Under the pieces are notes generated by a model. It saw only the letters and a program-made list of their open reading frames with translations. It did not search any database and was not told the DNA's origin. A stretch of DNA of 15,611 nucleotides, from the NCBI GenBank assembly GCA_045599965.1, contig JAZRXA010000024.1:1-15611 (forward strand), read 5' to 3'. Numbering within the stretch: position 1 is the first letter of the stretch; every line of letters begins with the position of its first letter. Origin of the DNA: RGIG5612 sp045599965 (GTDB lineage: Bacteria > Bacillota > Clostridia > Lachnospirales > Lachnospiraceae). Positions 1-6,128 of this stretch are shown here, piece by piece. Both the position numbers and the translations under genes were made by a program.

Positions 1-395
1 TCGGCTTTATGACTTGACGGCCCAGACGATGAAGATGCTAATAACTTGGCGGTTCAGAAGCAGAAGGACACAATGACTTGACAGTCCAGACGATGTAGGT
101 GCCAAATAACTTGCCGTTTCCGAAGGAGAAGGACACAATGACTTGACGGTCTAAACGATGGAGATGCCAAATAACTTGGCGTTTCCGAAGCAGAAGGACA
201 CAATGACTTGACAGTCCAGACGGAATAGAAGCAAAATAGCTTCCGAATCCCGACTGTGTAGGATTGAATAAAGCATCAGCGTCCAGACGGCGTAGGATCC
301 AAACAGCTTTCGGGTTCAGATTATAAAGGATTGAATAAAGCATCAGTGTCCAGACGAAAGAGGAGTCAAATAGCTTCCGGGTTCAGACGGTGAAA
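1..395. repeat. Degenerate tandem repeat tract, 32/33-bp period
   Basis: About twelve half-units of 32 or 33 bp are arrayed head to tail, running in from the left edge. Two half-unit types alternate to make a 64-67 bp higher-order repeat. One type is built on GTCCAGACGATG followed by GCCAAATAACTTG; the other on TTTCCGAAG followed by GGACACAATGACTTG. ACTTG recurs at 12, 44, 76, 109, 141, 174 and 206; the later copies (230-395) are more diverged, with CAGCTT or CATCAG at that place. An open frame on the minus strand across the tract is only a by-product of the repeats. The spacing and near-identity of adjacent repeats are unlike a CRISPR, because there are no unique spacers. Function is unknown; the tract may belong with the nuclease gene that follows. 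Confidence 0.85.
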
Positions 396-437
396 GGCCC
401 ATTGTTTTAATTATCAACCATTTAAAACTTAACTACT

Positions 438-1349
438 ATGACTAGACAACAAATTGCAGACATCGGAAAGAGCCGGTACATCGACCTGACCTATGACATC
501 GGATTCAAGATCGCCTTCGCGAACCCGGAACACCCCGAACTCCTGCTGGGTCTCCTCCGCGCGCTTCTGCCAGAGAGGCACATCAGGTCCATCACTTTCC
601 TGAACACGGAGGTCTTCGGCCCTGGAGAGGATTGGAAGAAATGCAGGTATGACGTCCGCTGCGAGGATGAGGACGGTGCCTCCTTCGTCGTTGAGATGCA
701 GAAGGACTCATACAGGCATTTTCCTGACAGGCTGCTGGTCTATTCCGGCAATCCCATCCGCGCCCTCCTGTCCTCCGGCCAGGACTATGACGAGGTCCGT
801 CCCCTGTACATCATCAGCGTGCTCGACTACATCCTGAACGTCGAGGGGGACTCCCCCGAGGACCGGAACCGTCTCGTGCGCTCGGCACAAATCAGGATGG
901 AAGACAGCCATAATGTTTTGACATCCAAAATGAATTATATATTTTTGCAACTACCCCGCGCTTCTGAGTTCAGGCCCGGACAGGAGTTTCTTGAGAAATG
1001 GTGTTACGCTGTCAAGAATCTAGACCCTCAGGACGGCGTCCCCAAGGAACTGTTTGACGGTGAGGACGGAACGTACTTCAAGACTTTGGAAGCAGTAGCG
1101 GACAAGAGCAACATCAGGAACGACTACTTAAGCATCTACGACAATATGGTTAGAGACGATATTCAGATTCGGGCGGAGCGTGACTACGCCGTCGAAGAAG
1201 CCCTCAAGAAGGGCCTCGCCCAAGGTCGTGAAGAAGGCCGTGAAGAAGGTCGTGAACAAGGTCGTGAAGAACTACTTAATAAGTTATTAAACGATGGTGC
1301 TATTACCTTGGAGTATGCTATTACAAATGGATATAAGCAAGAACAATAA
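438..1349 (+). CDS. Rpn-family PD-(D/E)XK nuclease / putative transposase
   Basis: A 303-residue protein of the recombination-promoting nuclease (Rpn) family, also annotated as PD-(D/E)XK nuclease family transposase. The family includes E. coli RpnA, which cuts DNA and promotes RecA-independent recombination. Visible signatures are the N-terminal YIDLTYDIGFKIAF (about 14-27), the line SITFLNTEVFG (51-61), and the likely catalytic core D72 in KCRYDVRC with E86-M-Q88 in FVVEMQKD. The C-terminus carries a repeated GREE(Q) tract (about 263-278) typical of the family. It is the only plus-strand protein gene in this half of the window and is visibly richer in G+C than its neighbours, except in its last 25 codons. 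No Shine-Dalgarno sequence precedes the ATG; the upstream bases are A/T-rich. After the TAA the same frame stays open to 1452 with protein-like composition, so the present C-terminus may be a later truncation. Family call is firm; activity is inferred. Confidence 0.85.
   Translation: MTRQQIADIGKSRYIDLTYDIGFKIAFANPEHPELLLGLLRALLPERHIRSITFLNTEVFGPGEDWKKCRYDVRCEDEDGASFVVEMQKDSYRHFPDRLLVYSGNPIRALLSSGQDYDEVRPLYIISVLDYILNVEGDSPEDRNRLVRSAQIRMEDSHNVLTSKMNYIFLQLPRASEFRPGQEFLEKWCYAVKNLDPQDGVPKELFDGEDGTYFKTLEAVADKSNIRNDYLSIYDNMVRDDIQIRAERDYAVEEALKKGLAQGREEGREEGREQGREELLNKLLNDGAITLEYAITNGYKQEQ
1224..1271 (+). repeat. 12-bp in-frame tandem repeat in the Rpn C-terminus
   Basis: Four units of GGTCGTGAAGAA, with minor substitutions (GGCCGT in unit 2, GAACAA in unit 3), encode GREE-GREE-GREQ-GREE. 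The length is a multiple of three, so copy-number change by slippage would lengthen or shorten the charged helical tail without breaking the frame. Confidence 0.9.
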
Positions 1350-1411
1350 AATGATTTTGTTCACCGTTTAGAACAAGAAGTTGCAACAAACCGTTTTAAT
1401 GAAGAAAAAAC

Positions 1412-1444
1412 AAAAAAGTCGTGGAAAATTTCCACGACTTTTTT
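1412..1444 (-). terminator. Perfect palindromic terminator 3' of tRNA-Pro
   Basis: AAAAAAGTCGTGGAAA and its exact complement TTTCCACGACTTTTTT flank a single A. The likely hairpin is AAGTCGTGG / CCACGACTT with a 7-nt loop, and there is a T-run on either strand. It begins two bases beyond the mature 3' end of tRNA-Pro, so it should terminate the minus-strand operon. It is bidirectional and could also end the plus-strand nuclease transcript. Confidence 0.85.
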
Positions 1445-1445
1445 A

Positions 1446-1519
1446 TCGGGGTGACGTGATTCGAACACGCGACCTCTTGCTCCCGAAGCAAGCGCTCTAC
1501 CAAACTGAGCCACACCCCG
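1446..1519 (-). tRNA. tRNA-Pro (anticodon CGG)
   Basis: A 74-nt cloverleaf reads on the minus strand. The acceptor stem is CGGGGTG/CACCCCG with discriminator A at 1446. The D arm is GCTC...GAGC, the anticodon stem CTTGC/GCAAG with loop TTCGGGA (anticodon CGG, reading CCG), and the T arm GCGTG-TTCGAAT-CACGT with one G-T pair. CCA is not encoded. The 5' end lies 16 nt after the stop codon of the MATE gene with no terminator between, so the tRNA may be processed from the rpsB-tsf-MATE transcript; an internal promoter in the AT-rich end of the MATE gene is the alternative. The 3' end faces the foreign-looking nuclease and repeat region. Confidence 0.97.
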
Positions 1520-1535
1520 AAAATATTAAATGACA

Positions 1536-2972
1536 TTAATTATTAGCACTCTGCTCTATGCTAGGTTCTGCAGACTCATTATTTATTAGTTCTGGATTAT
1601 ATTCACTATCAAATAATTTCATTACCTTCTTGTTAGTAGCAAAATAATAAATTGCACACAACGCTATCTGACAAACCGTTGAAATTGGAGTTGCCAATCC
1701 AATAATGAAAAGGTTTGTATTTGGTAAATTTAAAAATAGAAGTGCAATTGGAATTCTTACTACAACACCAAGTAAGCCTTGAATCATAGTAATTGTAGTT
1801 TTTCCGCATCCATTAAAGTATCCGATAAAGCAGAATAAGAACGATGTTAAAAATGTATCTATAGAATATGCTTTAAGATAAAGAGCGGCCGCCTGAGTTA
1901 CAGCTGGATCAGTTGTAAAAATTCTAGTAAGCCATGTGCCATGAAGGAATGAAAAATAAAACATGATACATGAGAAAACAAGAGAAATCCAAACCGCATG
2001 TATAAAGGCTTTCTTTGCCCTTTTTAGTTTCTTTGCTCCAATATTATGTGCGTTAAAAGCTGCTAAAGATTGCATAGAAGCTAAAGGTACAAGCATAATA
2101 AATGTAATTAACTTTCCTCCTACTCCAGCACCAGCAGACTCAGCAAGACCAAGTGAATTACAAATAGCTCCCATAACAGCAAATGAACCAGAAACTATTC
2201 CGTCCATTAAAGCAAGTGGAAGACCTATCTTAACAACACTGATTGCTAATTTTTTATCGAACTTTAAATTCTCTTTTGAGAATGTAAAAGGAAGTCCTTT
2301 TTTTCTAACAAGTAAAATTGAAATGACTACGCTGATGCCTTGAGAGAAAATCGTTGCGATAGCAGCACCAGCGGCACCCATATGGAATACTCCAACAAGT
2401 AAAAGGTCGCCACCAAGATTAATAACGCTAGCGATTGCAACAGCGATTAAAGGTGTTTTAGAATCTCCTACTCCTCTAAATACAGCACCAACAACGTTAT
2501 AGGCAATTATGAAAACCATTCCTGCGCCACAAATACGAGTGTATGCAACGCCTTGCTCAAAAGCTTCTAAAGGAGCCTGCATTAACGTCATAAGTTGTGG
2601 AGCTAAAATCAATATAATAGCCATTACAACTATGGCAATACCAGAAAACAAAATTATACTAGTCCCGATTACGTCACCAGTATTTTTTCTTTTTCCTTCA
2701 CCAATAAACTGACCAATTAAAACTGTTGTACCCATAGCAATGTCGGCTGCAACAGAAGTAAAAATCCAAATGAGCTGAGAGCCGATTGAAACGGAAGAAA
2801 CGTTCGCCGCAGAGCCAAACTGCCCTACTATTAAAAGGTCAACAGCACCATAAAGAGACTGGATAGCAAGTGCTGCCAGTATAGGAAGCATGAACTTCAT
2901 TAATGGCCCCAAGATGGGGCCATTAGTAAAATCAATTTCTTTTTTTATTTTTGCTGTTTCAGTTTTTCCCAT
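1536..2972 (-). CDS. MATE family multidrug/sodium antiporter
   Basis: A 478-residue inner-membrane protein with the two-fold, 12-helix plan of MATE exporters, which expel drugs or metabolites in exchange for Na+ or H+. Family marks are the N-terminal GPILGPLMKFMLPILAALAI, the DLLIVGQFGSAANVSSVSIG loop near the first helices, GAVFRGVGDSKTPL before the sixth helix region, and the second-half counterparts SLAAFNAHNIGAKKLKRAKK and FIGYFNGCGKTT. The N-terminal residues and the Ser/Glu-rich tail (about 460-478) are cytoplasmic-type and hydrophilic. The ATG lies 2 bp after the tsf stop codon and has no recognisable Shine-Dalgarno sequence, so translation probably depends on coupling to tsf. The substrate cannot be told from the sequence. 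It is an unusual partner for tsf, which in Bacillota is commonly followed by pyrH and frr. Confidence 0.93.
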   Translation of the reverse strand: MGKTETAKIKKEIDFTNGPILGPLMKFMLPILAALAIQSLYGAVDLLIVGQFGSAANVSSVSIGSQLIWIFTSVAADIAMGTTVLIGQFIGEGKRKNTGDVIGTSIILFSGIAIVVMAIILILAPQLMTLMQAPLEAFEQGVAYTRICGAGMVFIIAYNVVGAVFRGVGDSKTPLIAVAIASVINLGGDLLLVGVFHMGAAGAAIATIFSQGISVVISILLVRKKGLPFTFSKENLKFDKKLAISVVKIGLPLALMDGIVSGSFAVMGAICNSLGLAESAGAGVGGKLITFIMLVPLASMQSLAAFNAHNIGAKKLKRAKKAFIHAVWISLVFSCIMFYFSFLHGTWLTRIFTTDPAVTQAAALYLKAYSIDTFLTSFLFCFIGYFNGCGKTTITMIQGLLGVVVRIPIALLFLNLPNTNLFIIGLATPISTVCQIALCAIYYFATNKKVMKLFDSEYNPELINNESAEPSIEQSANN

Positions 2973-2974
2973 AA

Positions 2975-4066
2975 TTACATGTTCATTTGTTTAGCAACTT
3001 CTTCGGCAAAGTTTTCTTGTTTCTTTTCGATACCTTCGCCAGTTTCGAAACGAATCATTGTGCTAACCTTAAGTTCTGGATCAACGCTCTTAAGGTAAGC
3101 GCCAACAGCTTGTTTGCCGTCTTCAGCTTTAACATAAACTTGATCTAAAAGACAAATCTCTTTAAGTTGTTTTGCAAAACGTCCTTCAACAGCACCAACA
3201 AAAATCTTGTCAGTAGTGATAGTATCTCTATCTTGATTAGCTAATCCAGCAAGTTGAGTCTTAGCATCATCAGATAAGAAGTTAAAGAGATAGTTCATGT
3301 TGTTCTTTTGCTCTTCGTAGATAGCGATATCTTCGTCAGACCAAACTTTTTCATCGCATGCTCTAGCGATAAGTTTAAGTAAGATAGGTTTTGGAAATGT
3401 ATCAGGAGTATTAAGAGCACTTTCAACAGTAATCTCTTTTAATTTGTCTAAAGCTTCTTGAGACATATCTTCTCTAGCGATGTACTCAGGGTTCATAGCA
3501 GCTACTTGCATAGCAACATTCTTAAGAGCTTCTTTGTTAGCGTCGTTGTCAGCACAATTAGCACCAACTAAAACACCAATACGTCCGCCACCGTGAACAT
3601 AAGGAACCATAAGTCCATCAAATACAACCTTCTTAAATCTTCTAATAGAAATCTTCTCACCGATTGTAGCGATCATGTTTACAAGAGCATCGTTAACAGT
3701 TTTTTCTGGTTCAGCTGCCCATGCTTCGGCTAAAAGAGCTTCTACATCAGTAGCATCACTTTTAGCGATTTGACCAGCAACTTCAGTAACGAAGTTTTGG
3801 AATTTTTCATTCTTAGCAACGAAGTCAGTTTCAGAGTTAACTTCAACGATAACAGCTGTGTTGCCTTCAACTAAAACTTTTACAATACCTTCAGCTGCAA
3901 TTCTGCCAGCTTTCTTAACAGCCTTAGCTTCACCAGATTTTCTAAGAGCCTCAACTGCTTTATCCATATCGCCGTCATTATCAACAAGAGCATTCTTGCA
4001 TGCCATAATACCAGCGCCTGTTAAATCTCTAAGTTCTTTTACCATAGCTGTGGTTACTTCTGCCAT
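2975..4066 (-). CDS. tsf: Translation elongation factor EF-Ts, long form
   Basis: EF-Ts is the guanine-nucleotide exchange factor that recycles EF-Tu in the cytoplasm. The N-terminal UBA-like domain reads VKELRDLTGAGIMACKNAL (about 9-27), followed by AVKKAGRIAAEGIV. The signature VNSETDFVAKN (about 76-86) carries the TDFVAKN motif that contacts EF-Tu. A second core repeat includes YVHGGGRIGVLVGANC (156-171) and the end has KEICLLDQVYVK and the terminal RFETGEGIEKK. At 363 residues it is clearly longer than the roughly 215-310 residues usual in bacteria. The extra sequence lies between about residues 217 and 292, before the EGRF...KEICLLDQ block, and continues in frame with normal codon use. 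It starts 26 bp after rpsB behind an AAGGAGGT site, forming the classical rpsB-tsf pair. Confidence 0.97.
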   Translation of the reverse strand: MAEVTTAMVKELRDLTGAGIMACKNALVDNDGDMDKAVEALRKSGEAKAVKKAGRIAAEGIVKVLVEGNTAVIVEVNSETDFVAKNEKFQNFVTEVAGQIAKSDATDVEALLAEAWAAEPEKTVNDALVNMIATIGEKISIRRFKKVVFDGLMVPYVHGGGRIGVLVGANCADNDANKEALKNVAMQVAAMNPEYIAREDMSQEALDKLKEITVESALNTPDTFPKPILLKLIARACDEKVWSDEDIAIYEEQKNNMNYLFNFLSDDAKTQLAGLANQDRDTITTDKIFVGAVEGRFAKQLKEICLLDQVYVKAEDGKQAVGAYLKSVDPELKVSTMIRFETGEGIEKKQENFAEEVAKQMNM

Positions 4067-4092
4067 AGTTAAACCTCCTTATAATTCAAAAA

Positions 4093-4854
4093 TTATTCAG
4101 CTTCTGTTTCAGTAGCTGCCTCAACAGCTGCATTAGCATCAGCTGCTTCAGTTTCCTCAGTTACAAACTCTTCACCTTGGTTAGCTTCGATAATAGCATC
4201 AGCCATCTTAGCAACGATAAGTTTTACAGCACGGATAGCATCATCATTACCAGGGATAACGAAATCAAGATCATCAGGATCACAGTTAGTATCGCAAATA
4301 CCGATAAGAGGGATGTTAAGTTTGTGAGCTTCTTGGATACAAATTTTTTCTTTCTTAGGATCAACTACGAAGATAGCATCAGGAACTTTCTTCATATCTT
4401 TGATGCCGCCTAAGTTCTTCTCGAGTTTCTCATGCTCTTTTTGGAGCATAGCAACTTCCTTCTTAGGAAGAACAGCAAAAGTTCCGTCTTCAGCCATCTT
4501 TTCGATGTCTTTTAATCTTTTAATTCTGCTTTGAATTGTTTTGAAGTTGGTAAGCATGCCACCAAGCCATCTCTCGTTTACATAGAACATACCACAACGA
4601 AGAGCTTCGCTTTGGATAGCTTCTTGAGCTTGCTTTTTAGTACCAACGAAAAGGATTGTGCCACCTTGGGCTGCGATGTCAGAAATTGCATCGAATGCGT
4701 TATCGATAAGACCAACTGTCTTTTGAAGATCGATAATATAGATACCATTTCTTTCTGTGTAGATGTATGGAGCCATTTTAGGGTTCCATCTTCTAGTTTG
4801 ATGTCCAAAATGAACACCAGCTTCAAGTAACTGTTTCATAGATATAACACTCAT
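4093..4854 (-). CDS. rpsB: 30S ribosomal protein S2
   Basis: S2 binds the 30S head-body junction and, with S1 in organisms that have it, shapes the mRNA platform. Conserved stretches are MKQLLEAGVHFGHQTRRWNP at the start, APYIYTERNGIYIIDLQKT, ILFVGTKKQAQ, YVNERWLGGMLTNFKTI, PDAIFVVDPKKE and the GICDTNCDPDDLDFVIPGND region. The start used here gives 253 residues (MSVISMKQ) and is chosen because AAGGAGGT lies 7 nt upstream; a further upstream ATG in frame would add 15 residues unlike S2. The C-terminus is an acidic Glu/Ala/Thr-rich tail of about 25 residues, common in Clostridia S2. It is first in the operon with tsf, behind its own promoter and a structured leader. Confidence 0.98.
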   Translation of the reverse strand: MSVISMKQLLEAGVHFGHQTRRWNPKMAPYIYTERNGIYIIDLQKTVGLIDNAFDAISDIAAQGGTILFVGTKKQAQEAIQSEALRCGMFYVNERWLGGMLTNFKTIQSRIKRLKDIEKMAEDGTFAVLPKKEVAMLQKEHEKLEKNLGGIKDMKKVPDAIFVVDPKKEKICIQEAHKLNIPLIGICDTNCDPDDLDFVIPGNDDAIRAVKLIVAKMADAIIEANQGEEFVTEETEAADANAAVEAATETEAE

Positions 4855-4962
4855 GTTATATACCTCCTTCTTTGTTTTTTTGCTTCCCCAAGCTGTCATC
4901 TTCCTTAGCCACCTTCTTTCGAAGGCACATGCCGCGAAATAGGCCCGGGTGATTACTCGAAC
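4855..4962 (-). promoter_or_regulatory. Structured 5' leader of rpsB
   Basis: Between the promoter and the start codon lie about 105 nt, richer in G+C than the surroundings, that can form local stems. A CCTTC-GAAA-GAAGG hairpin with a GNRA tetraloop occupies 4912-4925. A GCTT-GGGG-AAGC hairpin lies at 4882-4893 just ahead of the ribosome binding site AAGGAGGT. Several ribosomal-protein leaders, including rpsB leaders in Bacillota, mediate feedback by the encoded protein; that this one does so with S2 is inference from position and structure. Confidence 0.6.
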
Positions 4963-4997
4963 TTTTGTATTTTACAGTAAAATGCTCTATTTATCAA
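4961..4997 (-). promoter_or_regulatory. Promoter of rpsB-tsf operon
   Basis: On the minus strand TTGATA (4992-4997) and TAAAAT (4969-4974) are separated by exactly 17 bp, a good housekeeping sigma factor match. Predicted start of transcription is near 4962. It lies between the lipoprotein stop codon and rpsB, so the ribosomal operon has its own start. Confidence 0.75.
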
Positions 4998-5034
4998 GGA
5001 AAAAATAGAAAATCTTAAATAAAATCTACATTAA

Positions 5035-5985
5035 TTATTTAAGTAATTTAGCAACATCAATCTTGTTCCACATGCCGTCATTAAAGAAAAGATGAGCATC
5101 TTTAGCAAACTCGTTATAAACCTCATCAAAAGCATTATCTTGAGCTTGATGAACCGCAATATTATAGTTGGCTGTGGAAGAAGCAATAACATCATCTTCA
5201 ACGCACTCAATAATATAGAGCGCATCTTTGCTTTCAACTACTTCACTAATTTCATTATCAAGAAGCAAAAAGGCAACATCGTCAAAGCTATTGTTAATTT
5301 CGCCCTTTTTAACCATAGTATCAGTTACGAACTTAGCCTTAGCCTCCTTCGCACACTTTTCTAAGTCACCAGACTCCTTAACTTTTAAGTAAAGTTCGTT
5401 AGCAACATTAGAACTGGTGCTAACCGGTAGTTCAATATATCTAACAATAATAACCTTCGTGTCTTCTCTAGTAATTAAATCTTTAGCTTCAGCAGATACG
5501 CTTTCATAAACCTTCTCATAAAGAGCTCTTTTCTCATAAACATTATAAGCATTAGAACTATCAACATTATAAGCATCAACATCAAAATATTTACTAACGT
5601 TTTCAAAAGCCTTCTTAGAAACTGCCTTAACGTCAGCAATTTCTTCCTCAGTAAGGTTAACAGCCTTTTTGTCAGCTAAAACCATCGACGCCGTAATTTT
5701 AATAAGATCGTCTTTAACGCTCTCTTTAATATAGCTTTTCATGTCCTGCGAGCCAACAGGAGTATCCCAAAAATAACCAGTAGCAAGATCGCTTTGGTAA
5801 TTAATAATAGTCTCCATCAAAGAAAAGTAAGCATCCTCTTTCGTTGTCTTAACGCCATCAACGTCAATAAGAATCTCTTTTTCTTCACCAGTAGAAATCT
5901 TAACTTCAGAACATGCGCACAAAGAAGTTAAGCACAGCAACGCCAAAATAATGCATATAAGTTTTTTAAGAAAGTATTTGTTCAT
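5035..5985 (-). CDS. SurA/PrsA-like lipoprotein (putative foldase)
   Basis: A 316-residue secreted lipoprotein. A basic N-terminus (MNKYFLKKL), a hydrophobic segment and a lipobox L22-C-A-C25 predict lipidation at Cys25 and anchoring on the outer face of the membrane. The mature protein is helical and charged. The order is a SurA/PrsA-like N-terminal part with VDGVKTTKEDAYFSLMET (about 43-60), a long helical region, then a segment near 185-275 with VIIVRYIELPV, GDLEKCAKEAKAKF, KKGEINNSFDDVAFLL and ALYIIECVED, which follows the order of a parvulin-type prolyl isomerase domain. That domain looks weakly conserved, so catalytic activity is doubtful and a chaperone-like role is as likely. It stands upstream of rpsB but is separated from it by the rpsB promoter. 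A TATAAT lies only 8 nt ahead of the ATG, with no Shine-Dalgarno sequence. Confidence 0.75.
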   Translation of the reverse strand: MNKYFLKKLICIILALLCLTSLCACSEVKISTGEEKEILIDVDGVKTTKEDAYFSLMETIINYQSDLATGYFWDTPVGSQDMKSYIKESVKDDLIKITASMVLADKKAVNLTEEEIADVKAVSKKAFENVSKYFDVDAYNVDSSNAYNVYEKRALYEKVYESVSAEAKDLITREDTKVIIVRYIELPVSTSSNVANELYLKVKESGDLEKCAKEAKAKFVTDTMVKKGEINNSFDDVAFLLLDNEISEVVESKDALYIIECVEDDVIASSTANYNIAVHQAQDNAFDEVYNEFAKDAHLFFNDGMWNKIDVAKLLK

Positions 5986-5992
5986 AAAACAT

Positions 5993-5998
5993 ATTATA
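5993..5998 (-). promoter_or_regulatory. Candidate -10 box very close to the lipoprotein start
   Basis: A perfect TATAAT on the minus strand ends 7 nt before the lipoprotein ATG. Transcription from it would start at or next to the ATG, giving a nearly leaderless mRNA. No good -35 hexamer lies 17 bp upstream, so it may be chance in AT-rich DNA. Confidence 0.35.
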
Positions 5999-6128
5999 CA
6001 ATTATGCTTGATTTTTTTCTATATATAGGTACAAATATGTCGGTTATGCATAAGTGTGTAAGAAAAGAAGAAGTTGTAGAAACAGAAAAAGTTAACGACG
6101 CTGAAGCAAAAGAAGCCGAAGAATCAAC

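Noticed and set aside
38..343. Minus-strand frame of 101 codons across the left repeat tract
   Set aside because: It is produced by the 32/33-bp repeats. The repeat period does not keep a constant reading frame, there is no ribosome site, and no family resemblance is visible.
1..395. CRISPR array
   Set aside because: Adjacent units are directly contiguous and similar over their whole length; there are no unique spacers and no cas genes.
4855..4899. Longer rpsB start adding 15 residues
   Set aside because: The added residues do not fit S2, and the AAGGAGGT site points to the ATG at 4854.
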